From Nautilus pompilius (lineage: Eukaryota > Mollusca > Cephalopoda > Nautilida > Nautilidae), in NCBI GenBank assembly GCA_018389105.1, contig JACATO010001009.1, forward strand, positions 1-64,000: a stretch of DNA of 64,000 bases. The letters run 5' to 3'. A program made the translations under genes and the position numbers. The notes under the pieces were generated by a model. That model saw only the letters and a list, made by a program, of their open reading frames with translations, was not told where the DNA came from and searched no databases. Shown here piece by piece: positions 53,374 through 64,000 of this stretch (positions within the stretch are counted from its first letter, which is position 1; each line of letters begins with the position of its first letter).

Positions 53374-55480
53374 AGTAGGTGCTGAGTGAGAGTTGCGCAT
53401 GGATGAATCAGATGGAAGCTTACTGCAAGTTTCAGTAGAAACCAAGTGGAGGTATGGGTGGGGTCCAGAACTGACAGATCAGATTGTGACATTTTTGGGG
53501 AGTAATTTGTTATTGCATATTTAAACTTTAAAAATAGATGCTGTATAATATGTATTTTTCTCTAAAAGACTCATGCAATGATAACATGCCTTGGCTAAAG
53601 CAAGGCAAATAAAAACAGCTGACATAATTAAAATGTATTTATTGTTGATTTTACCCTGAATGAGGCTCAGTACACACTATAACAAATCAATCCAGTGTTT
53701 GCTCATAGCTTATCAAATCACAATAGAAAAAAACAAACAAATCCAGCATAATAACACTTGTAAACATTATGTATATGTGATATACAAATAACAGACATTC
53801 ATCCATTCCTTTCTTTTACTTTCACTCACACATGTAAACCAAAGAATGACAACTGTCTCTGTGTGTAAAACATGAACTGTACTTCAGATCTTCAAGTGAT
53901 GTACAGTTGTAAATAATCGACTAAAGTTACGTAATATATTAAAAACATTGTTTTAGTAAGTTACAAAATTGTTTTGGATTCATTTTCATAATAAGTCAGC
54001 TTTATTGTTGAGGTATAGAGATGAAAAATATATGGCAATTTGTGCAAGAATCCTACAGAATGTTATGGAAAAACAACCCTTTTGCCAATTATCCAAAGAA
54101 CATTCCTTTCAACTTTCTTAAGTCAAAAGAAGTTCTTGCAGAACTAAAAGCAGCTTATAATAATGAGATTGACAACTGGAATAGTTAATGATGTTTGTCT
54201 AAAGACATTTAAATATTTAATACTAGTTAGTGCCAACCAGCTACCAACTTAATTCCAAGAGAATGGAGAAAAGCCAAAGAATAAACTGGTTGACAAAAGC
54301 TTAGACTAATTTGCATGTTATTTTAGAAACAAGATGAGTAAACTCTGGGCTCTTATTTTATTCTAACCAGAAATTAGAATTTATTATAAGAGACTGTAGC
54401 TCTACATTCTTCACCTAGTTTTGTCACAAACAGCACTACATATGGCCATCAATGATTCTTTTAAGAAAAGGGCCATCCACTCAAAATCCTCTTCAATTTT
54501 TACATTTAAATTTAATAAAAGTTTATGCTGTACTGGTAGAATATTCATTTCTCTGGTAGTGCTAGTCTGCTGATCAAAATAAAAAATAACATTTTTTCCT
54601 TCAGTATCTGTATTCAGATAGGCTACCAAGTGTGGTAGCCTATTCAATTAGAAAGCCACCTTGGAACAGCCAATTGTTTTTTTTTTTTTGGCTTTAATTT
54701 ATAGCCCTTTTCTCCAAAATCATCTTTTTTTTTTTTGCATATTGATGATGAGGGGTATGAAGGTTATCTGGAATAATAGTATTTATCCTCAGATTTCTAA
54801 CTAGCAAATGAATTGTGGTTTCAACAATGTAAGATGGATGTGTATGGTGCACAACAACTCTACACCTGAACAGCTGTGGCTTGTGATGTCTCCATTGATT
54901 GGCCCAGGGTCATTTGCTCAATCCATCTCTGCCAGCTAAAAATAGTCAGTGAAACAGTTTCATAAAAATACAGCTCATTGATGAAAGCAGAAAAAGTATA
55001 AGAATGATGGCAAAAAAAAAGCATTCCAGCAGGGAATTACACAAAGTTTCATGCTTTCATTTGACAGACATCAGCATGATCCACAGTATACATTTTGCTT
55101 ACCCTTGCCTTTCTTACATGTTGGCACAATGGCAACAAAAATGTAACATAAATCATGTTCAATAATTTTGAAAACAAAAACCACTTTTACAAATTCATGA
55201 AATGAACAGATCAAGGAAGAATAAGTTGCATATCCATGAACATTAATTACAGCCAGGCAGCACTAATGCATGAAGTCTGCAAAACAAATTTCCATCTCTG
55301 CTAATATCAGAACTGACTCAAGTTATGGGCTTTTTCTTTATTCTCTATATGGCTTAAAGCCAGCTGCTTTAGCACTGAAATTTTCTGCTCTGCAATAGCT
55401 GCCAAATTTTTGGGATCTTTATCATGTTTGTGGGAAAGGGTTAAGAAGGTAATCTTCCAAATTCTTTTATATTAGTCAAT
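53374..55480. other. Convergent intergenic region
   Basis: The 3' UTR and poly(A) signal (AATAAA, 53608-53613) of the plus-strand gene are followed 25 bases later by a minus-strand AATAAA (complement of 53638-53643), which could end a transcript coming from the TIMELESS side. A 78-codon minus-strand frame at 54411-54647 shows no recognisable domain. Confidence 0.35.
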
Positions 55481-55489
55481 TTCCAGGTG

Positions 55490-56165
55490 AACAAACTCAT
55501 CCATTATTCCTGGATATGGTGACTAGGACCTGTCCTTTTTTGGAAAAGAAAGCCCATTCCATAGTGGATCATAATGGTACACCTTGGATGAGATGATTCA
55601 CCAAATCTTTACCACTCAAGTCCAACCATCTGATCCAAAACTCTCAAACAATGATTTATTGGACCAGAGCACTCTAGCTCACATTTCCAGGTGAAGTCAA
55701 GCCCTTTGATTCTTCAAGGAAACAAGAGTTTCTTCTTGGCAATATGCCCCATCAATTCAAAATAAAAATTTCTCTGGACAGTTCTTGTGCTGGTCCATTT
55801 TGGACTAACACTATTTTCTGATCAGTGCAAGCATCACTTCTATGAAATTCAATGTAGCTGCCCACCTGTTCCTACAGTTTCCAGGTTTGATGAGCTATTT
55901 TATTGCACTTAATCTGCATAGCAGTCTTGAAATATGAGTTTCTCCTAGCACAACTCCACAATCTAAGTGTGCTTCATTGGACTTAACACTTATGATGCTG
56001 AAAGCAGAATAGTCTGCTTTGACAGTTACAGCCATTTGATGCTGGGAGCTTCATAAATACATCCCCCTCTCAATAAGCGGTGCAACTTTGATGAGCTAAT
56101 TCCTAATATCACTTTTTGACGGATAATTGAAACTTTCCAGCCTGAAAGTTAACTAAGCACTGAAA
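55490..56165 (-). mobile_element. Decayed Tc1/mariner-like transposase
   Basis: The minus strand translates, across stops, to VLWSNKSLFESFGSDGWT, matching the family's VLWSDESKFELFGSDGRT block around the second catalytic Asp, followed by a run of further family-like residues towards 55500. Numerous stops and indels show an ancient dead copy. Ends were not resolved. Confidence 0.7.
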
Positions 56166-57319
56166 GGGTTATAGTGGCTTTTCTTACTCATTGTTATAGA
56201 ATGCATTAATTTACCATGTTCTATTGGTTGTCCAAGAAAACCACAAATATATACTTGTGTTGCTATGAAATTTCATCATCACGTAAGAAAAGCAAGTGTA
56301 TGCAAAATATTTACTACCAATCATGTTGATGTATGTGTCAATCAAAAGAACATTTATTTTTCAATCAGTCTAATACCTGTGTTGGAATGTTTGTTTTATT
56401 GTGAATTTGTTTGTTCACATTAGTTCTTACATTTCTGTCTACCACTGTGGTAGGGTGTTACTTTATAGAAAATAAAAATGAAATATACTGTGTATACCTA
56501 AAACAACAATGTGACTTGGTTACAAGGATAGAAAACAGAAATATCTACATGTTACATTATAAACCATTATTTGGAAAACTACTGTATAAGAAGTCAAATG
56601 ATACTCCAGGTAAAATGAGTAGGTCTTTACAAAGATGTTTTCCATTTGCTTTTATCTATGATCAAAGGATTCCTAGTCCTAACCTAGAAAGTGTTTTTTA
56701 TCTTTTGAGAGTTCTTTTTGGTATATCTGCGCAGCCATGATTCATCAGCTAGGCTTGTATGGAGTCTGAAATGAGATAGTACCTTCATTATCAGCCAAGA
56801 CAATGTCCACAATTCATTGCCATGAAAGTTGATCCAAGCACATGCTTTATACCTTTTGTAATCGTAATTGTTGGTTTTTATTGCTGTTTCAGCCCCAAAA
56901 GCTATCAAAACATGCTCATGTCTGGATTCTCAACCATTGCCAACACCCAACCACTTCAGGAATATTTTTGCACCTGCATAATCAAAACTTGGCAGAAATG
57001 ATGGCCCTTGATCATTGCATTGACAGGTGCTCTCAGTTCAGATTACTTATAGCCTACATCAAAAGTTCGAAAGTCCTTTTTGTCATTGCCAGCATTACCA
57101 TTTACTTGTTTACTGAAGCACCTTTCATAGTGTTACCATAGTATTCATATTATATCTGTTGCCTTGTTTGGGTATGTGACTGTCACATAGCTGATTTTGT
57201 GATGGCATGCACAGGTTACTGTCAGATCGCACGTTGTGCTTTTACAAATTAGGTCGTTCTACTACAACAATTTTCCTATGCATACACTTATTTAAAATTC
57301 TCAGAGTATTGCATAGTGT

Positions 57320-58150
57320 GTCTGTAGAATAGCTGGAATTTCAAAGATGAAGCGCAAAATCAACAACAGTCAGTGAGGAGGCAAGGAAATTTGGTATAGA
57401 CAGAAAAAGAATTCAAGAATAGACAAGCTGATGTGGGGAAAATGATTATGGATCTGCCTGACAATAATAAAGTGTCTACCTCTGCAGGAGTTTGAAAACT
57501 GGGAGATGCTGGAACAGAAACTGACTGGTTTTCCAAAACTTGTGGTCGTTAGACAAATCACAGGAAAACATGAAACTGAGGCACATCTTTGCCACCCACA
57601 AGATTTGTGGAACTGCTGGATGGCTTTGCAAAAGGAATGAAATGCTACGCCATCTCTGCAAGACAAAACTGTTATGTAAAATCTGCTTTAACACCAGGAG
57701 GAAAAGGTGGAAACCTTCCACTGATATATCATAGATTCTAAAAATCTAAACAACTACATCACCAATATGGTAGAAAGAGCTGACTATTTAGACATGACAG
57801 AATTAACTACACAACTTGGGGAAAGAGTTATGGGGAAAAAAATATCCCCTACTGTTGTTTTCAAAGGGAAACATCTGCTTTATCAGTTGCTGCAGGAGAT
57901 TTAATCTGGATGAAGACATTGTTCTCTACTGGATTCAAAATGTGTGGGTTTGCCATTTCCAATGAAAACTTGTATGGCAGCACATGAGCGAGGTGGTAAG
58001 AGATGGTGAGCAAGCAAACATGGGGTGGGGTCTGAGACATTGAAATGATTTTTCTGGCTAGATGACTGGTAAATGGAGGGAACACAGGAGCCACACCCAA
58101 ATTACTTCTGATGTGATCAGGATGAGTTTCGGGCCGTAGTGAGAGAAGTG
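57320..58150 (+). mobile_element. Candidate pogo/CENPB-type transposon remnant
   Basis: Near 57350-57410 a plus-strand frame reads SEEARKFGIDRKRIQE, the recognition helix signature of the psq/CENPB-type helix-turn-helix of pogo-like elements, and the following LTGF-K--GGR-like residues fit the family's basic linker. The frame is broken by stops shortly after, and the right part (to about 58150) is only loosely assigned. Confidence 0.5.
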
Positions 58151-59365
58151 ACTAGATACGACATCCAAAATGAAGAGTAAGAACAACGGTGTCATGACAA
58201 TCTAGTTGTCAAAAAATGAATCAGTAGATTTGTCCATTTGGTTTCTTCTTCCTTATCTCCAGAGGAGAACATTTTCTTAAGCTGATATTTCTTCTCTTCG
58301 TATGTCTCACCAAAAAATTGCTTTGACAATGCTTTGATGTCTATGGTAGATCTGTGTCCTGTGTGTAACTGTCATTTGAAGATTCTCTTGCATTGATTGT
58401 TGGAAGGTTTGCATTTCATTTTCAGCAGGTTTTGACTTTCTTTGGTCCCAGCCCATCTGCCAACCTTCAGATTTTGATGAATTCCAACAAACACCAGGTA
58501 GAAACTACAGCTAACGTCATCAACATTTAGCTGGGCACCATCAGTATCCGTGGGGCCCTGTCATCCCTGCAGGCCACTTGAACATGATTTTAAAATCCTT
58601 GTAGTATCTTTGTACAATTTTCTCTTCTCAGGAAACAGGCTCCAGTCTAACATGGTGCTCTGCTCACTGGGAGGAGAAATCTAGGGACTAGTTTGGTAAC
58701 AACACCAGGCTGAAAAGCAGTTGAGCAAGTAGATTTCATGAATTTTTTTAAAAAGACAAACAGTTTGTTCTTATTGTGTCTAGCTGGGATCTGTTCTTTA
58801 GGACTAATAGTCACTGCGAACCATCTTTATTTTCTGACTTCTTCCTGGTCACTCATTCAAATAAATACATCCGCTGCCCCCTTTCTTGCTGTTTAAAATT
58901 CACTATAACTTCTTTCTATGTGAAAAAGTAAACAATTTTTTTTTTTAAATAAATGAAATTGGGAAATAGACGTTTTGACAAGATGAGGGGAATCACATCT
59001 TAGGCTAGAACAGATTATTTATGCTGAGCAAAATGCGCTTAAGAAATATTAGATTTGCTAACTGGTGTTTTCATATTTCAGCAGTTATATTCATTTAGAA
59101 AAGAAAATAAAAACATTTTAGTTGACCTGATAAAGGAGAGAGAAACAGGTGGCCTGGGCAGGCAGGACTCCCTCCTATCCCACTTTTCAACATAAAAAAG
59201 GGAGAGAACATTTAGCGAGAAATATCCATAGATGAAGAAATTGGATTTCTACTCCTCGCAGGAAATATAAGTAAATACTAATTCTATATCCTCCATCTTC
59301 TGGGGGGGGGGGTTCTAACCTGATATTCTTCAGTTAAAGGGGAGGTCACTGAACACAAAACTCAC
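58150..59365. other. Region downstream of the last seen TIMELESS exon
   Basis: No further exon is recognised. It holds a G run at 59302-59311 and AT-rich sequence. It is either intron or 3' UTR of the minus-strand gene, depending on whether 59366 is a donor or the frame stops there. Confidence 0.35.
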
Positions 59366-62300
59366 CCTGTGCAATCATAAGTATTGTTTTCTGTCCAGTC
59401 CTGTGGAATGACATTCACAAACTTCGTCTGGTTAAACTTTTCAAACTTCCACTCACTGGCATCAGCAATGTCAATTGGGCTGAACTTTTCTGTGGAGAAG
59501 GAATTTCCAGGTGTAATATGCTAACATCTTCATCAGTAACAAACCAAAAAAGAAAACTTTAGTACCTCTGAAAATAAGTATCTTAAAAGCTAAATCTTGC
59601 AACAGAGCAGCATATTTTAGGAAATCCTCTTCAGTTTTCTTCACACAAATAATGTAAACAGACTAGTAAAAGATATTTTGCCCATAACTTTGCTGAATAA
59701 GTCTGGTGGAAGCATGGCTTCCGTTATTCGCAATGACCTAAAGAAAATCCCCTCTTACATAAACTCGAAACTAAAGATGTTACTTGATCGTATGGTCATT
59801 GTCTTTGGAGCTTGTATGGCTGCTGTATCAATCCAAGAAAAGCCAGCCTGCCTAATTATTCACCCCATGTAACACAGAGGGTTAACATTTCCTGCATGGT
59901 AAGTGAGCCTGTTCTATCAGTACATAGTCTTCAAAAACATGTTGTTACTTAGAGATTTACTAATAAAAAGTAGTAAGACCTAAGTAGATTATTATTATTT
60001 AGGTTACAATAATAACAAAATTAGAAGTTTTTACTGATGCCAAACTTCTGCCTTACATATAGAATTATTATTTTCAAGTTTTTCAGGAGACATTTTTCCA
60101 TGAACAGATAAGTGAACTCAACATTTCTCTCTTTACACCAATGCAAGCTCCCTTAATGCGGATTCCACCTTAAAACACTGGTAAATTGTCACTTTTGTAA
60201 TTCTCTAGAAACACTGATTGTCTTTCTAAAGTTACCCTGTTTTGTTTTTTTTGCTTATGAGAGATTTTATGACAACTGAAATATTTTGTTTTAATTTTTT
60301 TGTGTAAGAGCCCCCACAGGCTACCGCTGTTGGCTGGATATTTTCCATTCCATCTTTCTGTTCAGTTTAGCCCAACATTGATAGAATTAGGAGATATCCA
60401 TTGGCTGGTAAAGATTTCGCAGCTGTGATAAACTCAAGATTTCGGTAAAACTTTAAAACAGCTGCTACAGAAAACATTTCACAAAAGGAAAAGAAAGGCA
60501 CAGCCTCCCTGTTAGTACCATCCTATCTCGCTGGACCATAGTACACGTGATCCATGCATTGTTTTGAATAATTTTAATTTAAAAAATTATTAGAGATCTG
60601 GTTTTAAATGTCGTACCATCCTTCTAGTTAGTAAGCACCTACCTATCTTCTCAATGTTGTTGGTTGAGAATTATTCGAGTTTTGTTGTCAACATCTTATC
60701 TTTACTATGGATGATAAGGAATATATAGAATTGTAAGGAATATATAGAATTGTAAGGAATATATAGAATTGTAAGGAATATATAGAATTGTAAGGAATAT
60801 ATAGAATTGTAAGTGTGGGAGATTAATCCATTAGACTCTGTATTCAAATGCGCTCAGGTACACTGCTGTTTTTAGAATTTTCTGAATAGCTATAAAATAT
60901 GAAGTTTCCTAAAATCTAAGACAATTTTAAAATTTTGTTTTTCATCAAAATGTATTAAAACAATTTGAACACAAATATCCTATTTTTTTTTTACTTTTTT
61001 TTCTTTTCAATTCAGTACAGCTGAAGATTGAATTTATTTTAATATTTAGCACAATTCCAGTACCCATCACTGGTATAGGCAGGATAAGTCTCAGCATCCA
61101 TGTCTTTTAGGCTAACAACCAACTCTCCAAGTCTAATTAATGCCTAGAGGTTATACAAAGCTTCAGTGATGAGGGTCACCTATTTAGTTACGGTTTGCAC
61201 TGAGGCAATCTGTTGCTTCAGGTAACTATGAAAAATAAAAGAGAATGCTGATGTACTGATGCAGGAACTGAAATAAGAAGAACCACCTGTTTTTCTACTG
61301 AGAACTCCATGCGATATTCGAAGTACTGTTAGCAGTAAAATACCTAAGGAAAATTAAGTCAGGGTCTGCAGGTTAGCTGACCTTCGCTTTTATTATCAAA
61401 CCGTCTTCATATTTTCATTGGCTGGGCAGTTACCTGTTTTGATGGGTCCTAGCTTCAGGGCCTTGCTGAGCAGCTGGTCGGGGGTCCAGAAGTGTGGAAT
61501 CCTGGGATAGACTCTGTCCACATCCCCAGCTGTATGGAAGCCAATGTATTTCAGTAATAAATCAAACTGTTTATTCTCCAGAGCTTCCTCGTGTTTTTTG
61601 CTATATGGCACCAGAGGCACGGATTTGTTCTGCACTAATATACAAATAAACACACCATCGTGATAACAACAAACTATTAAGTTTAAAGAAACTGGTGTCT
61701 GTCCATTAATAAAAGCATTATTATTATTATTAATAAATAACTAATGGAAAGTATGCGATGTCTCTTGATGAAGATGTGACACTGCCATATTTCAATCAAA
61801 ATTCTTTAAAACTAAGTCTCCACACTGATGTTCTCTCTCTCCTTTTACAACATTATAGAATAACTAATCTAGAATATTTCCTTTTGAAGCTCTCGTTGGT
61901 GAATGGTTAACCCTGTGCACTGAACAAAAGTGCTGCAGTTAGTGTGAGATGCCACTCTCTCAGAACAAGTGCCATCCATGACCCGTGGATTGATTAGAAG
62001 GCTGGACCAGAAAGTCAAGCAGCAGCAAAAGGCCAGAAACCATTCTGGTTAAAAGATGGAAAATTCCACAAATCAAAGCGTAAAAATTAGAGAGATTCAG
62101 TAGCAAAGCGCTGGCATGACATCAGGTGCCTCTTGATTCCAATTGTAGCCATCATCAACCATTAGAAATACAGCATCACCTTTGTTGGCCTGTTTTTTTT
62201 CAAATAACATTAACTGTAATCGGATCTGTTTGTCTATGACCGCTAGAGGAGAGCAGAGACATCTGTTCAAAACAGTGGACAAGGAATAAACTCTGGCTAC

Positions 62301-63350
62301 TTACGAATGTAATACAAGGGAATAGGTTCCTCTACCTGGCATTTTTCAGATGTGTATGAACAGCCAACTAGAAGTAAACAAGAATTCAAATGGATAAAAA
62401 GTCAAAGTTGTGGGTGAGAATCAGTGCATAGTTTAATTTACCTGCTGTCACTCATGACAGTATACATCTAGTTAATGGCTATATTCAATATAGTAATAAT
62501 ATTACCAAGCTGATAGTTGAAGAATCACAAGAGGTCTTACACAAGTAAATCTATAAAGATGTAGTTTGGCTGTTAAAAAAGGAGGAATTTCAGTTTTGAG
62601 CATAAGAATACTTACCAACTTTTATAAAACATGTCTCCAGCAAAACTGTTTGTAGCCATGACAACTGATAAGAGAATCCATCTTCCTTTAGTTTTTTAAT
62701 ACAGTGTTCTATAATTTCATCATCATTCATGGTCAATTCAGTATCCTCTGGTTTATTTTCTTCCATTTGCTTTTGAAATGATAAAGTGACATTTGTATTT
62801 CTACATGATTTAAAATGGATTATATAAAGTTCTCAATTTTTAGATCATAAATTTAAAAAGAGTAAATGAATTCAACCTTACATAAGATGATGTACAGGGT
62901 ATTTCTGTTAGTCTTTAATAGATAATTTCTGAAACATTGAAAAATTAATATTACAGCAAGTTAAGAGAATGAAAATCATCATCTGTAGTCTGTAATGATG
63001 ACGACCTAAAAATGTTCCATTTACTTTTAGTCTCTTCCCTTAAAGTAGATATTGGGTCAGTAGAACTGTAAATGAATGGAATGAATTGCCAGACATAAGT
63101 TGTTAGTGGCATAAACCAGTTTAAAATGAAATGGGCAGTCTTTCCCTCCTTGTAGTAACTCAACTAAATTACCTGTCTAATTCTCTTTTCTTTGATTAGT
63201 GAACAAGAACTGGAAAGGTGTCTAGTAATTACCTCTTCAACTACTTTATCATCAGCAAGTAACATCTGCCATGCTTCCTGTGACAAGCTGGTAACATTGT
63301 TAAGGAGGAGATGTTCTGTATCTTCTGCTGCCAATTTGTCCATTGAAATA
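59366..63350 (-). CDS. TIMELESS: TIMELESS (timeout) C-terminal exons, 5' part outside window
   Basis: TIMELESS with TIPIN and CLASPIN forms the fork protection complex in the nucleus. Minus-strand exons, in order: 63350-63233, 62769-62616, 62367-62305, 61634-61434, 59489-59366, with continuous phases. The translated blocks EDGFSYQLSWLQTVL, NKSVPLVPYSKKHEEALENKQ, and PRIPHFWTPDQLL match human EGFSIPLLWLQNCL, AVPLVPLTEENEEAMENEQ and WRIPAKLSPTQL in the same order and spacing, which places the segment in the TIMELESS C-terminal domain. The exon at 63233-63350 is probably the acidic linker before it; its acceptor (TTCTTTTTAG) implies upstream exons beyond the window. The last exon ends ACAGG|GTGAG, yet reading through gives an in-frame TGA three bases later, so it may be terminal. 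The N-terminal fork-binding part cannot be assessed. Confidence 0.8.
59880..61380. other. TIMELESS intron interior
   Basis: AT-rich intron between the exons at 61434 and 59489. Apart from the short tandem repeat at 60716-60812 nothing is recognised. Confidence 0.4.
60716..60812 (+). repeat. 19-bp tandem repeat, five copies
   Basis: AAGGAATATATAGAATTGT repeated five times with no or almost no variation, inside a TIMELESS intron. Confidence 0.95.
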
Positions 63351-64000
63351 CTAAAAAGAAAATATGTACATATAGAAACAAGAGACCTGGGTGAATTGTT
63401 AACTATTAATGGTGGTGCATGCATCAAAAAAAAAAAAAGTTTAGAGGTTCATTCTTAGAAATTTGACAGCCACTTAAAGGTCTTTTTAGAGCAGTCCATT
63501 CATGTTAATTGTTACTATTATCCGACAGGAAACTTTAAAAGAAATGTTAACTGAAATTAATGTTTTCCAAATTAACTGGTCTGTAATCACTGACGTTAAC
63601 AAAGAGAGTAAAGTCAACATGAGCAGAAGGTTCTGCGAGCATAGACCAGGCTACATTATAAATGTTTTTGTCTGTTCTCTAAGTTTTTCAAGAACTGCGC
63701 AGTTCATAAAATGTTAGAAAGAACCCAAACTCTGATGACTGCTGTTTAACTAGAAATGCAAATAGAAAAAACATTGAAATATGAACAAAAGTAACCTGAA
63801 AACTCAAATCTTTTTTTTTAAATCTTAATTTGCTTTTTACCATCTTGCTTTTGTATCTGTTTTGCTTAGTGTTCATTCCTAGCTCATTATTTCTACTACC
63901 ACTGGCAGCAACAACATCATTGTTATTGCTTTCATTACAAGCACCAAGAACAACAAAGCAAAGAATTCAAAGCCAGACTCTTAAAGCGGTGAGGTGGCCT
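63351..64000. other. TIMELESS upstream intron: nothing recognised
   Basis: AT-rich sequence upstream of the first visible TIMELESS exon. No acceptor/donor pair enclosing a recognisable coding segment was found before the window ends. Confidence 0.4.

Noticed and set aside
54411-54647. 78-codon minus-strand frame as the last TIMELESS exon
   Set aside because: It is not rich in the charged residues expected of the TIMELESS tail, and no convincing acceptor in the right phase was found.

Overview
The window is eukaryotic nuclear DNA: AT-rich, with interrupted genes, GT-AG introns and many simple repeats. It is probably from a mollusc, most likely a gastropod. That guess rests on animal gene content, intron structure and a repeated GGGAGRTAAYT motif that I remember as common in molluscan genomes; no species-specific marker was seen. 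Three genes were recognised by comparing spliced exons with family sequences recalled from memory, and two more reading-frame-supported genes have no assigned function. All exon borders were placed by eye from GT/AG signals and phase continuity.

Layout. 1-5270: no recognised gene; simple repeats at 195-660, 1243-1395 and 4205-4362 and an unassigned stretch in between. 5444-24746 (+): PEX1, the peroxisomal AAA ATPase, in 21 exons, with a 31-codon upstream ORF in its leader. Its introns hold a decayed Tc1-like transposon (intron 1), a 93-bp tandem repeat full of splice-like signals (intron 6), a tRNA-derived SINE (intron 15) and a GA/CA minisatellite (intron 16). 26458-44085 (+): CFAP300, a motile-cilia assembly factor, in 7 exons. 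Its first intron is mostly a 31-bp minisatellite and its last intron is 12 kb. That 12-kb intron contains, on the opposite strand, an intact single-exon gene for a four-pass membrane protein (33708-34529), plus SINE relics and a TC-rich minisatellite. 44762-45635: four copies of a 216-bp tandem repeat just after CFAP300. 46074-53373 (+): a 7-exon gene for an unrecognised protein of about 261 residues; its second intron carries a C-rich satellite and a hAT/ZMYM1-like transposase remnant. 53.6-59.3 kb: no certain gene, but two decayed DNA transposon remnants. 59366-63350 (-): five exons of the C-terminal part of TIMELESS (timeout), whose 5' part lies beyond the right edge.

The genes do unrelated housekeeping or ciliary jobs (peroxisomal receptor recycling, dynein-arm assembly, replication-fork protection), so this is ordinary gene-dense animal DNA, not a functional cluster. 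No CRISPR array, rRNA, intact tRNA gene or virus was seen. The most interesting signal is the 93-bp array in PEX1 intron 6. Each unit has a branch-point-like element, a pyrimidine tract and a fused CAG|GTATGC, and a unit spliced in would keep the PEX1 frame.
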